Origin: CAZUGH01 sp964619785
Lineage (GTDB): Bacteria > Bacillota > Clostridia > Lachnospirales > Lachnospiraceae
DNA length: 6,427 nt
Reading direction: 5' to 3'
NCBI GenBank assembly: GCA_964619785.1
Contig: CAZUGH010000088.1
Location: forward strand, 1-6,427
How positions within the stretch are numbered: position 1 is the first letter of the stretch; each line of letters begins with the position of its first letter. This document shows positions 6,199-6,427 of the stretch, piece after piece. The translations under genes and the position numbers were made by a program. The notes beneath the pieces were generated by a model, which saw only the letters and a program-made list of their open reading frames with translations, ran no database searches and was not told the DNA's origin.

Positions 6199-6427
6199 AT
6201 GATACTATTTCAATACAAAAAATTACTGAAATCAAAATATAATCTATTTCTCTTAATATTGTGTAGTGTTCCCGTTATCGTAAGTTACTGTAAAACCTAT
6301 TTAGATTATCAAGAATGAAGGAGTTTTCTTGTCACAAAACCCACTGATCTTAATCTTGATGCTGCAATAGCAAGAGATGACATCATGAATAGTCTAGCCC
6401 AATTAAACCTCGATAACCACGCCAACG
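6199..6427 (+). pseudogene. N-terminus of a small or ABC-permease-like membrane protein, interrupted by TGA, partial
   Basis: GGAGG (6190-6194) lies four bases before ATG 6199, after its own promoter. The first 39 codons give a basic N-terminus (QYKKLLKSKY) and one membrane segment (about 15-31, NLFLLILCSVPVIVSY), then TGA at 6316-6318. After the TGA the same frame stays open for 36 codons to the window edge with protein-like content (TKPTDLNLDAAIARDDIMNS), while both other plus frames stop quickly. The layout of basic residues, a membrane helix and then a soluble stretch is like the start of an ABC-2-type permease, but the family is not recognised for certain. Alternatives: a genuine 39-residue membrane peptide, or a base error at the TGA. 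Selenocysteine is unlikely. Confidence 0.5.

Noticed and set aside
6316..6360. Selenocysteine insertion at TGA
   Set aside because: Only a weak AT-rich hairpin (GTTTT with AAAAC) follows, without a convincing bacterial SECIS shape, and the protein is not of a known selenoprotein family.

Overview
The window looks like draft sequence from a low-GC Firmicute, most likely a clostridium of the Lachnospiraceae type. The reasons are moderately AT-rich DNA, strong GGAGG ribosome binding sites, sigma-A promoters with extended -10 elements, an AbrB-type transition-state regulator, and a secreted protein joining bacterial Ig-like and NlpC/P60 domains. The organism is inferred from style, not from a marker gene.

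Left half, minus strand (about 3712 down to 1): one promoter drives a three-gene envelope operon. First is a secreted Ig-like/NlpC-P60 protein (3638-2359) that is broken twice as sequenced, by an in-frame TAG and by a one-base frameshift just before its catalytic His. Next is an exported SGNH/GDSL-type hydrolase with a full set of catalytic residues (2331-1714). Last is a membrane protein fused to a spermidine-synthase-like methyltransferase domain (1703 to beyond the window). This last gene contains a 100-N scaffold gap flanked by identical 55-base contig ends. Removing the Ns and one copy (155 bases) restores a single open frame of 516 residues.

Middle, plus strand (3715-5555): a promoter whose -35 lies back-to-back with that of the minus-strand operon drives an AEC-family membrane transporter. 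An AraC-family regulator follows 50 bases later, a typical transporter/regulator pair.

Right part, plus strand (5643-6427): a clear promoter, an AbrB homologue of 84 residues and a strong terminator form a single-gene unit. A short stretch with an inverted repeat and a second strong terminator follows. An extended -10 promoter then precedes the start of a small membrane protein. Its frame is interrupted by TGA after 39 codons but stays open to the window edge.

The lesions (TAG, frameshift, TGA) and the unresolved contig join sit in an otherwise well-formed sequence. Either the draft has base errors, or several accessory genes here are decaying. I see no mobile element, CRISPR array, tRNA or rRNA, and no convincing new defence or biosynthetic system. 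The least explained unit is the left-hand envelope operon.
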